This document shows positions 1 through 9,317 of a stretch of 64,000 bases of DNA, one piece after another. Every line of letters begins with the position of its first letter. Positions within the stretch are counted from its first letter, which is position 1. The DNA comes from Sulfitobacter sp. (GTDB lineage Bacteria; Pseudomonadota; Alphaproteobacteria; Rhodobacterales; Rhodobacteraceae): NCBI GenBank assembly GCA_017854855.1, contig JAFMGZ010000004.1:62001-126000 (forward strand). The letters run 5' to 3'. The position numbers were made by a program, and so were the translations under genes. Under the pieces are notes generated by a model. The model was not told the DNA's origin and did no database searches. It saw only the letters and a list, made by a program, of their open reading frames with translations.

Positions 1-1031
1 CGTTCCTGGGGACGACGACCTTTACCTACACGGCGCAGGTCGAAGGGCAGGCCCCCGATGATGCGACAGTGACCGTGATCGTCCATCCAAGGGGCGAGTC
101 ACAGGAGGCACCCGAGGTCGATCCCGGTGAGGGTTTTGCCAAGAACGATTCGGTTGCGATTGCCCAGTGGCGCACCGGTCTGGTGAATGTGATCAAGAAT
201 GACGATATTTCAAAGAGTGACGGGGCGCGGGTCATAGCCATCGACGGGCAAAAGATCGCCCCCGGCGAGACGGTCAAGACCCAGGACGGTTCGGTCACCC
301 TGTCAGACAAGGGCACGCCGAATTTCGAGCCTGCCAAGGGCTGGCAGATGGAGCCGCTGTATTTGCCCGCCCCCGAGGCGGTCTGGACGCGCAGTCTGCA
401 AATTCTGGATGAGGGTTTCCGCAACTTCACGCTGCTGGAGCATTTGGGCTTTTCGCTGTTTCGCGTGGTTCTGGGCTTTTTGCTGGGGGCGATTGTGGGG
501 ATTCCGCTGGGCTATGCCATGGGGCTGAGCAATTGGTTCCGGGGGTGGTTTGACCCGATCGTGGAATTCATGCGCCCGGTGCCGCCGCTGGCGCTGATCC
601 CGCTGGTGATCATCTGGGCCGGGATCGGTGAGGCGGGCAAGATCATCTTGCTGTTTCTGGCGGCCCTGTGGATCATGGCGATTGCGGCGCGGTCCGGTGT
701 GTCGGGCGTGAAGATTTCCAAGGTGCATGCGGCCTATTCGCTGGGGGCCAGCAAGTGGCAGGTGATGCGCTATGTCATCATTCCCAATTCGCTGCCCGAG
801 ATTTTCACCGGGGCGCGGGTTGCGATGGGCGTGTGTTGGGGCACGGTTGTGGCCGCAGAACTGGTCGCGGCCGAACAGGGTGCGGGCATGATGATCATGA
901 CGGCATCGAAGTTCCAGAACACGGATATCGTGATCATGGGTATCATGCTGATTGGTGTGATCGGTTTTGGCATCGACATGCTGATGCGTGCGGCCGAGCG
1001 GTTCCTGGTGCCGTGGAAGGGCAAAGGCTGA
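1..1031 (+). CDS. Taurine/sulfonate-type ABC transporter permease with Ig-like N-terminal extension (5' partial)
   Basis: The frame is open from base 3 through the left edge, so the gene starts outside the window; a GTG at 69 is internal. The C-terminal two thirds (from about base 400) is a TauC/SsuC-family inner-membrane permease with several hydrophobic segments and an EAA-type coupling loop (AAYSLGASKWQ at about 730-762, then IIPNSLPEIFTGAR). The part before it is hydrophilic and looks like two Ig-like/VCBS-type repeats: the end of one (FTYTAQVEG...DDATVTVIV) and most of a second (AKNDSVAIA...VNVIKNDD...DGSVTLSDKG). Ordinary TauC proteins of about 250-280 residues lack such an extension. 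Substrate (taurine or another sulfonate) is inferred from family resemblance only; the ATPase and binding protein would lie outside the window. Confidence 0.85.
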   Translation, partial: FLGTTTFTYTAQVEGQAPDDATVTVIVHPRGESQEAPEVDPGEGFAKNDSVAIAQWRTGLVNVIKNDDISKSDGARVIAIDGQKIAPGETVKTQDGSVTLSDKGTPNFEPAKGWQMEPLYLPAPEAVWTRSLQILDEGFRNFTLLEHLGFSLFRVVLGFLLGAIVGIPLGYAMGLSNWFRGWFDPIVEFMRPVPPLALIPLVIIWAGIGEAGKIILLFLAALWIMAIAARSGVSGVKISKVHAAYSLGASKWQVMRYVIIPNSLPEIFTGARVAMGVCWGTVVAAELVAAEQGAGMMIMTASKFQNTDIVIMGIMLIGVIGFGIDMLMRAAERFLVPWKGKG

Positions 1032-1091
1032 CGATTGGGGCGGCTGGCCTGACCACGGGCGGGCGGTGCGAAACGTTAGAGTGAGAACATG

Positions 1092-1120
1092 AAAACGCCG
1101 GGGAAGTCCCCGGCGTTTTT
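1092..1120. terminator. Rho-independent terminator, probably bidirectional
   Basis: A perfect hairpin (ACGCCGGGGA / loop AG / TCCCCGGCGT) is followed on the plus strand by TTTTTGTTTTG and preceded by GAAAA, so it can end both the permease transcript and the convergent helicase transcript. Confidence 0.85.
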
Positions 1121-1140
1121 GTTTTGCCTATGGCGGTCTG

Positions 1141-3345
1141 TTACTTGTCCCGGCGGGGGGTGGTTGCACCGCCTTTGTTATTTTTGGGTTTGCCGCCCTG
1201 TTTGCCGATCTTGCCCGGAGGGGTGAACCGTTTGGACGGGTCTGCGGCGCGTTTGTATGTGCTGGTCTCGGTGCCGCCTGCGCCACCGGTGCCTTCGCCA
1301 CGGGGTTTAAACGGTTTGCCGCCCTTGGGTTTGAAGGGTTTGTCACCTTTTGGCTTGCCGCCCCATTCGGTTTTGGGACCGTCGGTTTTGGGACCGTCCT
1401 TTTTCCACACGGCCTTGGCCTTTGGTTTGGCCGATGATGGCTCACCGCTGGATTTGGGCTTGGGTTTGGCACCCGGTTTCATGGGGGTGCGTTCGGTCTT
1501 GTGTGACTTTGGCGGCCGCTCGCCCTTGGGTTTGGCGGCCTTGTCATATTTGGGCTTGTCGAACTTTGGTCCATCCGCCTTTGGCTTGTCGTATTGCGGC
1601 TTGTCATGGCTGACCTCTGCACGCGGGGCTTCTGCTGCGGCGACGGGCGCGCGCGGCTGGCGGGGTGCGGAGGGGGCATCGGGATCGTAGTTTGATTTGC
1701 GATAGGGTTTGGCCGCCGGTTTCGGGCCACGGTCATTGGGGCCTCTGCCGGCGGGTTTGCCGCCGCGCGGCAGGTTTGGCGGCTGGTCCAGTTTGGTGAC
1801 GATCGCGCCGTCTTCGACCTTCATGTCGGGGCCGAGGGCATTGGCGAATTTCTGGGCCGAGCTTTCGAGGATTTCGACAAAGCTGTGGTCTTGTTGAACG
1901 CGGATCGCGCCGATGTCGTCCTTGGTCAGATCGCCCATCCGGCAGAGCATTGGCAGCAGGGTGCGCGGCTCTGCCCCGGAGGTGCGCCCGGTGGAGACGG
2001 AGTACCAGACCGATGGTCCAAAGCTGGGGCGCGGGCGGTCATCCGTGGAGCCGGGATCGGTAAGATCCTCGGGGGCGGAGGCGCGGGCGCGGTAGAGGTT
2101 CACGAAGGCGGTGGCAAGCTGTTCGGGGCTGAACTGTTCAATCAGCCGGGCCACGAAAGTTTCCGCATCATCGGGGATGGCGGCGGCCCATGCGGGGTCA
2201 CCGAGCAGGCGTTCCTCATCTGCGGCATTCACCTCGGCGGCGGTGGGGGCGGCGGCCCATTCAACACGCAGTTTGGCCCCGCCCAGCAGGCGGTTTGCCT
2301 TGCTCTTCATCTTGGGGGGGACGATCATCGCGGATACGCCTTTGCGTCCGGCGCGGCCGGTCCGGCCAGAGCGGTGCAGCAGCGTGTCGGAGTTGGAGGG
2401 CAGGTCCGCGTGAATAACCAGCTCAAGATTGGGCAGGTCGATGCCACGGGCGGCCACATCGGTGGCGATACAGACACGCGCGCGGCCATCGCGCAGCGCT
2501 TGCAGGGCATTTGTACGCTCGGACTGGGACAGTTCACCTGACAGGGCCACGACCGAGAAACCCCGGTTGGTGAATTTCGTGGTCAGACGGGCCACGGCGG
2601 CGCGGGTGTTGCAAAATACGATGGCGTTTTTCGCCTCGTAGAACCGCAGCACGTTGATGATGGCGTTTTCGGTATCGCGCGGATGAACGTTGAGGGCGCG
2701 GTATTCGATGTCGGCGTGCTGTTTGGCTTCGCTGACGGTCTCGATGCGCTTGGCGTCTTTCTGGTAGGATTTCGCCAGTTTCGCGATGGCGGCGGGCACG
2801 GTGGCCGAGAACATCAGCGTGCGGCGTTCGCTGGGGGCTTCTGACAGGATGAACTCAAGCTCATCGCGGAAACCCAGATCAAGCATTTCGTCGGCTTCGT
2901 CCAGCACCACGGCGCGGATATCGCCCAGGTCGATGTTGCTGCGTTTGATGTGGTCGCACAGACGGCCCGGCGTGGCCACGACCACATGTGCGCCACGATC
3001 AAGGGCGCGACGTTCTGTGCGCTGGTCCATGCCGCCGACGCAGGTGGTGACGATGGCACCGGCCTTGCCGTAGAGCCAGCTGAGTTCGCGGCTGACCTGC
3101 ATGGCGAGTTCGCGGGTGGGCGCGATGATCAGGGCCAGCGGTGACCCGGCGGGGCCGAAATGTGTATCGTCGCCCAAAAGGGTCGGGGCGATGGCAAGGC
3201 CGAAGGCCACGGTTTTGCCTGAGCCGGTTTGGGCAGAGACCAGCAGATCGGCTTGTTCAAGGGCCGGATCGGTCACGGCCTCCTGAACGGCGGTCAGGGT
3301 TTCATAGCCTTGGGCTTCAAGCGCATTTGCGATTGTCTGGATCAC
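1141..3345 (-). CDS. DEAD-box ATP-dependent RNA helicase with DbpA-type RNA-binding domain and basic tail
   Basis: RNA helicase probably acting in ribosome assembly or RNA decay. Visible motifs: AQTGSGKT (motif I), PTRELA, DEADEMLDLGF, SAT and HRSGRTGRAG (motif VI). After the second RecA-like domain comes a DbpA-type RNA-binding module (WYSVSTGR...). The last 200 or so residues are low-complexity and basic, with repeats of the KPKYDK/GPKFDKPKYDK type. The frame stays open upstream to an ATG at 3528, and an ATG at 3399 is also possible. I chose GTG at 3345 because an AGGA sits 7 bases upstream and because homologues begin about ten residues before the Q-motif (GYETLTAVQEA). That leaves about 290 bases to the imuA promoter. 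Confidence 0.9.
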   Translation of the reverse strand: MIQTIANALEAQGYETLTAVQEAVTDPALEQADLLVSAQTGSGKTVAFGLAIAPTLLGDDTHFGPAGSPLALIIAPTRELAMQVSRELSWLYGKAGAIVTTCVGGMDQRTERRALDRGAHVVVATPGRLCDHIKRSNIDLGDIRAVVLDEADEMLDLGFRDELEFILSEAPSERRTLMFSATVPAAIAKLAKSYQKDAKRIETVSEAKQHADIEYRALNVHPRDTENAIINVLRFYEAKNAIVFCNTRAAVARLTTKFTNRGFSVVALSGELSQSERTNALQALRDGRARVCIATDVAARGIDLPNLELVIHADLPSNSDTLLHRSGRTGRAGRKGVSAMIVPPKMKSKANRLLGGAKLRVEWAAAPTAAEVNAADEERLLGDPAWAAAIPDDAETFVARLIEQFSPEQLATAFVNLYRARASAPEDLTDPGSTDDRPRPSFGPSVWYSVSTGRTSGAEPRTLLPMLCRMGDLTKDDIGAIRVQQDHSFVEILESSAQKFANALGPDMKVEDGAIVTKLDQPPNLPRGGKPAGRGPNDRGPKPAAKPYRKSNYDPDAPSAPRQPRAPVAAAEAPRAEVSHDKPQYDKPKADGPKFDKPKYDKAAKPKGERPPKSHKTERTPMKPGAKPKPKSSGEPSSAKPKAKAVWKKDGPKTDGPKTEWGGKPKGDKPFKPKGGKPFKPRGEGTGGAGGTETSTYKRAADPSKRFTPPGKIGKQGGKPKNNKGGATTPRRDK

Positions 3346-3635
3346 GGTGGTGTCCTGTTCTGGGAGGGCTTGCCACGACGAGGCAAGAGCCGTTGGCATG
3401 GCCAAGGCATGGATTTGGGCCGTCGGTAAGGGGTTCGGGCGTAAATGTACATGTTTTTGTTTGCGGGGCTGCATCACGTGGTGGGGTGAAGGGAATTGGG
3501 AGGGGCCTGTTTGAGGGCGGTGATCCATAAAATGCGGCAGGGCACCGTATTTGGAACGCTATTGGTCTGAGGTGCGAGCACGAGGGCCGATGAAAGACTG
3601 GAAGTTTGTGCGGTGCTGCGCTATCTTCACAAACA

Positions 3636-3650
3636 GAACAAAACATGAAC
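3636..3650 (+). promoter_or_regulatory. LexA (SOS) box upstream of imuA
   Basis: GAAC-AAAACAT-GAAC is an exact match to the alphaproteobacterial direct-repeat SOS box GAAC-N7-GAAC (GTTC-N7-GTTC on the other strand). It ends 13 bases before the imuA start codon, where bound LexA would block initiation. Confidence 0.88.
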
Positions 3651-3663
3651 AATGGAGCGATGC

Positions 3664-4386
3664 ATGTCACCCGATTCTCCAGTTGCACAGGTGATTTCCC
3701 TGTCGTCAAAACGTCTGGTTCAGGATGTTCCGGCCCCCAATGCGGGCGGTGCGGTGCTGCGCGATGTTTTGTCGGGCGGGCCATTCGACGGGGCGGTGAC
3801 GGGGTTTGTGCTGTCCTGTCTGCCCGACAGCGATGCGCCGGTGCTGTGGGTCAGCGACCGGATGTCACGGCGCGAGAACGGGCGGTTGTATGGGCCCAGC
3901 CTGCGGCGTTTCGGGTTCAAGGGGCATGTGCTGCGGGTCGAGGTCAGCCATCCGCGCGATGTGCTTTGGGCGATGGAGGAGGGCGCGGGCTGTGCCGGTG
4001 TCTCGGCCGTTGTGGGCGAGATCCATGGCGCGCCCGAAGTGCTGAGCTTTACCGCGACCAAGCGGCTGGCCTTGCGGGCCGAGGCGGCGCAGGTGCCGCT
4101 CTGGCTGATCCGGTCAGGGGATCACGGCGCGTTGAGCGCTGCGCGCGAGCGCTGGCGGTTGTCCTCGCTGCCCTCAGAGCGGCATCCCTACAATGTGCAG
4201 GCCCCCGGTGCGCCGCTCTGGGAGGCGGAGCTGTTTCGCGCACGCGGGCGCAGCCCCGGCACCTGGGAGGCGCGCTATGACGCGACAGCCAGAGGGGCCA
4301 AGGATCGTCTCCGTCTTCTTTCCCGCGCTGGCGATGGACCGCTGGGGCAGGATCACGGCACAACAGCGGAGCATGCCGGGGGATGA
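3664..4386 (+). CDS. imuA: ImuA, SOS mutagenesis accessory protein
   Basis: First gene of the imuA-imuB-dnaE2 mutasome cassette used for error-prone translesion synthesis in bacteria lacking polymerase V. The family is a degenerate RecA-like protein; position, size (240 residues) and sequence (VLWVSDRMSRRENGRLYGP, FTATKRLALRAE, WRLSSLPSERHPYN) fit ImuA. GGAG at 3654-3657 is 6 bases before the ATG at 3664, so I prefer it over the in-frame ATG at 3652. Its 3' end overlaps imuB by about 110 bases in another frame, implying coupled translation. The LexA box directly upstream makes it DNA-damage inducible. Confidence 0.9.
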   Translation: MSPDSPVAQVISLSSKRLVQDVPAPNAGGAVLRDVLSGGPFDGAVTGFVLSCLPDSDAPVLWVSDRMSRRENGRLYGPSLRRFGFKGHVLRVEVSHPRDVLWAMEEGAGCAGVSAVVGEIHGAPEVLSFTATKRLALRAEAAQVPLWLIRSGDHGALSAARERWRLSSLPSERHPYNVQAPGAPLWEAELFRARGRSPGTWEARYDATARGAKDRLRLLSRAGDGPLGQDHGTTAEHAGG

Positions 4387-5818
4387 TGTGCCGGTGGTGC
4401 TGGTCACGCAGGGCGCGCATGGGCCGGTGATCCATGCGCTGAGCGATGCGGCGCGGCGGCGCGATATCCTGCCGGGGGCGCGGGTTGTGGATGTGCAGGC
4501 GATCCACCCGGATCTGCATGTGGAACAGGCGGACCCGCAGGGTGATATCGCGCTGCTGGACCGTGTGGCGCTCTGGGCAAGGCGGTGGTGCCCCTGGACT
4601 GTGCGCGACGGTATGGATGGCATCGTGATGGATGTGACTGGTGCGGCGCATTTGTTTGGCGGTGAGGCCCGGATGCTGCGCGACATTGCCACAAGGTTTG
4701 CGATGCAAGGTTTGCAGGCGCGGCTGGCGGTGGCCCCCACACGCGGCGCGGCGCAGATGTTGGCGCGCTATAGCGCGGGGGTGATCTGTGGGCCCGAGGA
4801 TGTGGCGCTGGCGATTGCGCCGCTGCCGGTGGCGGCTTTGCGCATCAAGGAAGATACCGTGCGGCTGTTGCAGCGGTTGGGGTTGAAGACACTGGGGGCC
4901 TTGATGGAGGTGCCGCGTGTGGCCTTGATGCGGCGGTTTGACCGGATGGCGGCCGAGGTCAATCCGATGGTGCTATTGGACCGTGCTTTGGGGCGCATGG
5001 GGGATCCGCTGAATGCGCCCGAAGATTTGCCACGCTGGCTGGCGCGGCTGCGCTTGCCTGAGCCGGTGATTGACCCGGCACCGCATCTGGACGCTCTGGC
5101 CGGGGATCTCTGTGGGCAATTGGCACAGGCGGAACAGGGCGCACGGCGCTTGCGCTTGACGATCTACCGGGTGGATGGGGAATGGCGCAGCCGCGATGTG
5201 GCGCTGGCGGCGTCTTCGCGGGAGGCGGCGCATCTGGTGCGCTTGATGCGCGGCAAGCTGGAGGGGATTGATCCGGGCTTTGGGTTCGATCTGTTGACGC
5301 TGGAGGCCTTGCGGGTGGAACCCTTGGCTTTGCATCAGGATCATCTGGATGGGAGGCGGGATGCCTCGGCGGATGTGGCGGCCTTGTTGGACCGGCTGAG
5401 TGCGAAACTGGGGCCGGATAAGATTTCATGGTCCACCTGGGTTGAGAGCCATGTGCCGGAGCGGATCGAGGGGCGTGTTGCGGCCTTGGGCGGGGGGGCG
5501 ACAGAGGCCCCGGAGGTGCTGCGGGAGCGGCCCTTGCGCCTGTTGGAACCACCCGAGGAGGTTGCCGTGCTCTATGCGGTGCCCGAAGGGCCGCCGGCGC
5601 GGTTTCGCTGGCGCAGGGTGGCCTATCTGACGGTGCGCCATGAGGGGCCCGAGCGGATCGCACCGGAGTGGTGGCGCGACCGGCCCGGCACAAGGCTGCG
5701 GGATTATTACAAGGTTGAGGTCGGGGATGGCCGGCGGTTCTGGCTGTTTCGCGAAGGCATATTGGGGGATGGGCGTGGGGGAGATCCGCGCTGGTTTGTA
5801 CAGGGAATTTTCGCGTGA
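4277..5818 (+). CDS. imuB: ImuB, Y-family DNA polymerase-like protein
   Basis: A Y-family polymerase homologue that in characterised systems is catalytically inactive and bridges ImuA, DnaE2 and the beta clamp. The N-terminal segment reads IVSVFFPALAMDRWGR, where active Y-family enzymes carry the metal-binding DxD region; VMDVTGAAHLFGGE marks the palm. Length (513 residues) is usual. The start ATG 4277 has GGGAGG 6 bases upstream and lies inside imuA; the longer open frame from 4193 is less likely. The next gene, dnaE2, follows after about 70 bases. Confidence 0.92.
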   Translation: MTRQPEGPRIVSVFFPALAMDRWGRITAQQRSMPGDDVPVVLVTQGAHGPVIHALSDAARRRDILPGARVVDVQAIHPDLHVEQADPQGDIALLDRVALWARRWCPWTVRDGMDGIVMDVTGAAHLFGGEARMLRDIATRFAMQGLQARLAVAPTRGAAQMLARYSAGVICGPEDVALAIAPLPVAALRIKEDTVRLLQRLGLKTLGALMEVPRVALMRRFDRMAAEVNPMVLLDRALGRMGDPLNAPEDLPRWLARLRLPEPVIDPAPHLDALAGDLCGQLAQAEQGARRLRLTIYRVDGEWRSRDVALAASSREAAHLVRLMRGKLEGIDPGFGFDLLTLEALRVEPLALHQDHLDGRRDASADVAALLDRLSAKLGPDKISWSTWVESHVPERIEGRVAALGGGATEAPEVLRERPLRLLEPPEEVAVLYAVPEGPPARFRWRRVAYLTVRHEGPERIAPEWWRDRPGTRLRDYYKVEVGDGRRFWLFREGILGDGRGGDPRWFVQGIFA

Positions 5819-5887
5819 GGGGCGGTGCGGCACGCGTCTGCGACGACGTCCCGCCCGCCCTCCCCTATGGGCCAAGGAGGGGGATGG

Positions 5888-8800
5888 ATGCCACAGCAGG
5901 ACGGACATAAGCGGCGCACGATTGAGGGGGATGATCCGTTTCAATGGCATGCCCCTGCGCCTTTTGTCGAACTGGGTCTGGCCAGTTGTTTTTCGTTTCT
6001 GCGTGCCGCATCAGATGCGGTGGACCTGACGGCGACGGCCAATATGCTGGGCTATGACGCCATGGGCATTGCCGATCACAACACGCTGGCCGGGGTGGTG
6101 CGTATTCACAGTGAGGCCAAGAAGGCCAAGCTGCGCCCGTTGATCGGGGCGCGGCTGGTGCTGCTTTGTGGGACGCAGGTTCTGGCCTATCCGCGGGACC
6201 GCGACGCCTATGCGCGGCTGTCGACATTGCTGAGCAAGGGCAAGATGGCGGATGTGGAGGGGGGCTGGCAGGTCAAGGGGGAGACCCATCTGACGCTGGA
6301 GATGCTGGCGGCCCATGCTGAGGGTCTGCAGCTGATCGTGATGCCGCCTGAGCCGCTGGCGGTGTTTGAGGCGGGCCTGCCGCGGCTGGTTCAGGCCTTG
6401 CCGGGGATGCGCCATGTGGGCGCGGCCTATCTGTACCGGGGGGATGATGTGGCGCGGATCACGCGGCTGGACGCAATCGCGCGGGCCCATGGGCTGGGCA
6501 TTCTGGCGACCAATGACGTGCTGTATCATCTGCCCAAACGGCGCCCTTTGCAGGATATCATGACCTGCATTCGCCATGGTGTGACGATTAAGAACGCGGG
6601 TTTCCTGTTGGAGGCCAATGCGGAGCGTTATCTGAAATCGCCTGCGCAGATGTGTCAGCTGTTCAGCGCCTGGCCCCATGCGCTGCGCGCCACGCGCGAG
6701 GTGGCGGATGGCTGTGCGTTTTCATTGGATGATCTGAAATATGAATACCCCCATGAGATTGTGCCCGAGGGGCGCAGCGCGCAGGAGGAGCTGGAGCGGC
6801 TGACATGGGAAGGCGCGGCAGAGCGCTATCCCGGTGGTGTGTCTGCGCGGATCCGGGCCATCATCGAAAAGGAATTCGCACTGATCCGCTCCAAGAAGAT
6901 CGCGCGGTATTTTCTGACCATCAATGACATTGTGCGTTTTGCCCGGCAGGAGGCCGTGCCGCCGATCCTGTGTCAGGGGCGCGGGTCGGCGGCGAATTCG
7001 GCGGTGTGTTTCTGTTTGGGGATCACGGCGGTCGACCCCGAAGAACATGACGTTCTGTTTGAGCGTTTCCTGAGCGAGGAGCGCGACGAGCCGCCCGATA
7101 TCGACGTGGATTTTGAACATGAGCGGCGCGAGGAAGTGATCCAGTATATGTATGCCAAATACGGGCGGGATCGTGCAGGGCTATGTGCGACGGTGATCCA
7201 TTACCGCCCCCGCTCGGCGATCCGCGAGGTGGGCAAGGTGATGGGCCTGTCCGAGGATGTCACCCGCAAACTGGCCGGCACGGTCTGGGGCAGTTTTGAA
7301 GGGCAGATGGGCGATCAACGGGTCAAAGACGCCGGCATGGATCTGAGCGATCCCTATTTGCGCCGGGTGATCCTGTTGGCGCGGGAAATGACGGGGATGC
7401 CCCGCCATCTGAGCCAGCATGTGGGCGGGTTTATCCTGACCGAGCGGCCTTTGACCCAGATGGTGCCGATTGGCAATGGCGCGATGCCCGAGCGGTCTTT
7501 TATCGAATGGGACAAGGATGACATTGATGCATTGGGGATATTCAAGGTGGATATTCTGGCCTTGGGGATGCTGACCTGCATTGCAAAATGCTTTGATCTG
7601 TTGCGCGCCCATGAGGGGGTGGATCATGATCTGGCCAGCGTCCCGAGCGAGGATCCGGCGACCTATGACATGCTGTGCGTAGGCGACAGTCTGGGGGTGT
7701 TTCAGGTCGAAAGCCGCGCACAGATGGCGATGTTGCCCAAGCTGCGGCCGCGCACCTTTTATGATCTGGTGATCGAGGTGGCGATTGTGCGGCCCGGCCC
7801 CATTCAGGGGGATATGGTGCATCCGTTTCTGCGCCGTCGTCAGGGGATTGAGGGGGTGAGCTATCCGGCGCCGGGGCCGGAGCATCCGCAGGATGAATTG
7901 CTGAAGATATTGGGCCGGACCCTGGGGGTGCCGATCTTTCAGGAACAGGCGATGAAGATTGCCATTGATGCGGCACGGTTCACACCGAAAGAGGCCAATG
8001 AGCTGCGCAAGGCGATGGCGACTTTTCGGTCGCGTGGGACGATTGAGAGATTGCAGCAAAAGATGGTCGGGCGGATGACCGAGCGCGGCTATGACGAGGA
8101 TTTCGCGCGGCGGTGTTTTGACCAGATCAAAGGGTTCGGGGATTACGGCTTTCCTGAGAGCCATGCGGCGAGTTTTGCCAAGCTGGTTTATGTGTCCTCA
8201 TGGATGAAGTGCCATTATCCTGCGGCCTTTGCCTGTGCGCTGCTGAACAGCCAGCCGATGGGGTTTTATGCGCCCGCGCAGATTGTGCGCGATGCCCGTG
8301 AGCATGGGGTTGAGGTGCGCGGGGTGGATGTGGATTTCTCGGATTGGGATTGCACGCTGGAGCCTTGCGGGAGGGGCTTTGCCCTGCGGCTTGGCTTGCG
8401 GCAGGTGGAGGGGATGCGCGCAGAGGCGGCGCACCGGATTGTCGCGGCACGGGATATGCCCTTTGCGGATGTGGCGGACCTGAAGGAGCGGGCGCGGCTG
8501 GACCGGGGCACGGTCAGGCGGTTGGCGGCAGCAGATGCGATGCGGAACATGGGGTTGGATCGCCGTCAGGCGCTGTGGCAGGCGCAGGGGCTGAAGGATG
8601 CGCCGGCCTTGCCGATTTTCGAGCATGCCGCTGCGGGGGATGAGGGGACGGAGCCGGTGGTGGCCCTGCCCGCCATGGCGCAGGCAGAGCATGTGGTGGC
8701 CGATTACCAGACGCTGCGGCTGTCGCTGAAGGCGCATCCGATGCGGTTCTTTCGGCGCAGTTTGAAGCGGAAGGGATTTTCGTGCACCGATGAGCTGCCG

Positions 8801-9199
8801 GGGATGCGGCATGGGCAAAAGGTGTCCCTGGCGGGATTGGTGCTGGTGCGGCAGAAGCCGGGATCGGCCAAGGGCGTGTGTTTCATCACGCTGGAGGATG
8901 AGGCGGGTGTGGCGAACCTGGTGATCTGGCCAAAGTTGTTCGAGACCTGGCGGGCGATCATCATGAGCGCGCGTTTGCTGGTGGTGAAGGGCCGTGTGCA
9001 AAGCGACGGGCGTGTCATTCACGTGGTGGCCGAAGGGCTGGAGAATGGGACCGACCGGCTGGATGCATTGGCGCAGGAGAAAGTACCGGCGACTTTTGCG
9101 CGCGGGGATGAGGTGATCCATCCGGTGCCCGGACAGGTGGGCGGCCGTCGGCATCCGCGTGATGTGCGGGTGATCCCGAAGTCGCGGGATTTTCATTAG
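5888..9199 (+). CDS. dnaE2: Error-prone DNA polymerase III alpha-type subunit DnaE2
   Basis: Non-essential C-family polymerase that copies damaged DNA with ImuA and ImuB. Domain order: N-terminal PHP domain (ELGLASCFSFLRAASD, ADHNTLAGV), the polymerase core with RGSAANSAVCFCLG and the catalytic acidic motif PDIDVDFEHERRE, helix-hairpin-helix region, and a C-terminal OB fold (LAGLVLVRQKPGSAKG). Length is 1103 residues from ATG 5888, which has AAGGAGG 6-7 bases upstream; the in-frame start at 5825 lacks a good site. Expression is presumably from the SOS promoter ahead of imuA, since no second LexA box was seen. Confidence 0.95.
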   Translation: MPQQDGHKRRTIEGDDPFQWHAPAPFVELGLASCFSFLRAASDAVDLTATANMLGYDAMGIADHNTLAGVVRIHSEAKKAKLRPLIGARLVLLCGTQVLAYPRDRDAYARLSTLLSKGKMADVEGGWQVKGETHLTLEMLAAHAEGLQLIVMPPEPLAVFEAGLPRLVQALPGMRHVGAAYLYRGDDVARITRLDAIARAHGLGILATNDVLYHLPKRRPLQDIMTCIRHGVTIKNAGFLLEANAERYLKSPAQMCQLFSAWPHALRATREVADGCAFSLDDLKYEYPHEIVPEGRSAQEELERLTWEGAAERYPGGVSARIRAIIEKEFALIRSKKIARYFLTINDIVRFARQEAVPPILCQGRGSAANSAVCFCLGITAVDPEEHDVLFERFLSEERDEPPDIDVDFEHERREEVIQYMYAKYGRDRAGLCATVIHYRPRSAIREVGKVMGLSEDVTRKLAGTVWGSFEGQMGDQRVKDAGMDLSDPYLRRVILLAREMTGMPRHLSQHVGGFILTERPLTQMVPIGNGAMPERSFIEWDKDDIDALGIFKVDILALGMLTCIAKCFDLLRAHEGVDHDLASVPSEDPATYDMLCVGDSLGVFQVESRAQMAMLPKLRPRTFYDLVIEVAIVRPGPIQGDMVHPFLRRRQGIEGVSYPAPGPEHPQDELLKILGRTLGVPIFQEQAMKIAIDAARFTPKEANELRKAMATFRSRGTIERLQQKMVGRMTERGYDEDFARRCFDQIKGFGDYGFPESHAASFAKLVYVSSWMKCHYPAAFACALLNSQPMGFYAPAQIVRDAREHGVEVRGVDVDFSDWDCTLEPCGRGFALRLGLRQVEGMRAEAAHRIVAARDMPFADVADLKERARLDRGTVRRLAAADAMRNMGLDRRQALWQAQGLKDAPALPIFEHAAAGDEGTEPVVALPAMAQAEHVVADYQTLRLSLKAHPMRFFRRSLKRKGFSCTDELPGMRHGQKVSLAGLVLVRQKPGSAKGVCFITLEDEAGVANLVIWPKLFETWRAIIMSARLLVVKGRVQSDGRVIHVVAEGLENGTDRLDALAQEKVPATFARGDEVIHPVPGQVGGRRHPRDVRVIPKSRDFH

Positions 9200-9285
9200 G
9201 GGGGTGAGTGGGGTAGCTGTTAGGGAAAGGAGCGGGCAAGCCCGCATTCGATTTTGTTTGTTGGAGGCGCTGCCTCCAAACCTCC

Positions 9286-9310
9286 GAGGGATTTAGGGCC
9301 AAAAAGAGAG
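9286..9310 (+). repeat. Dispersed intergenic repeat, copy 1
   Basis: Contains the core ATTTAGGGCCAAAAAGAG shared with copies near 21461, 49256 and (reverse) 49392 and a divergent copy near 30582. Just before it is a short hairpin, GGAGGC-GCT-GCCTCC, at 9262-9276. The GAGAG end of the repeat lies about 7 bases before the selD start and may act as its ribosome binding site. Confidence 0.7.
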
Positions 9311-9317
9311 TGATATT

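Noticed and set aside
3346-3528. N-terminal extension of the helicase up to ATG 3528
   Set aside because: The extra 61 residues are Pro/His/Gln-rich without similarity to the helicase family, and the GTG at 3345 has a better ribosome site and position. Not fully excluded.
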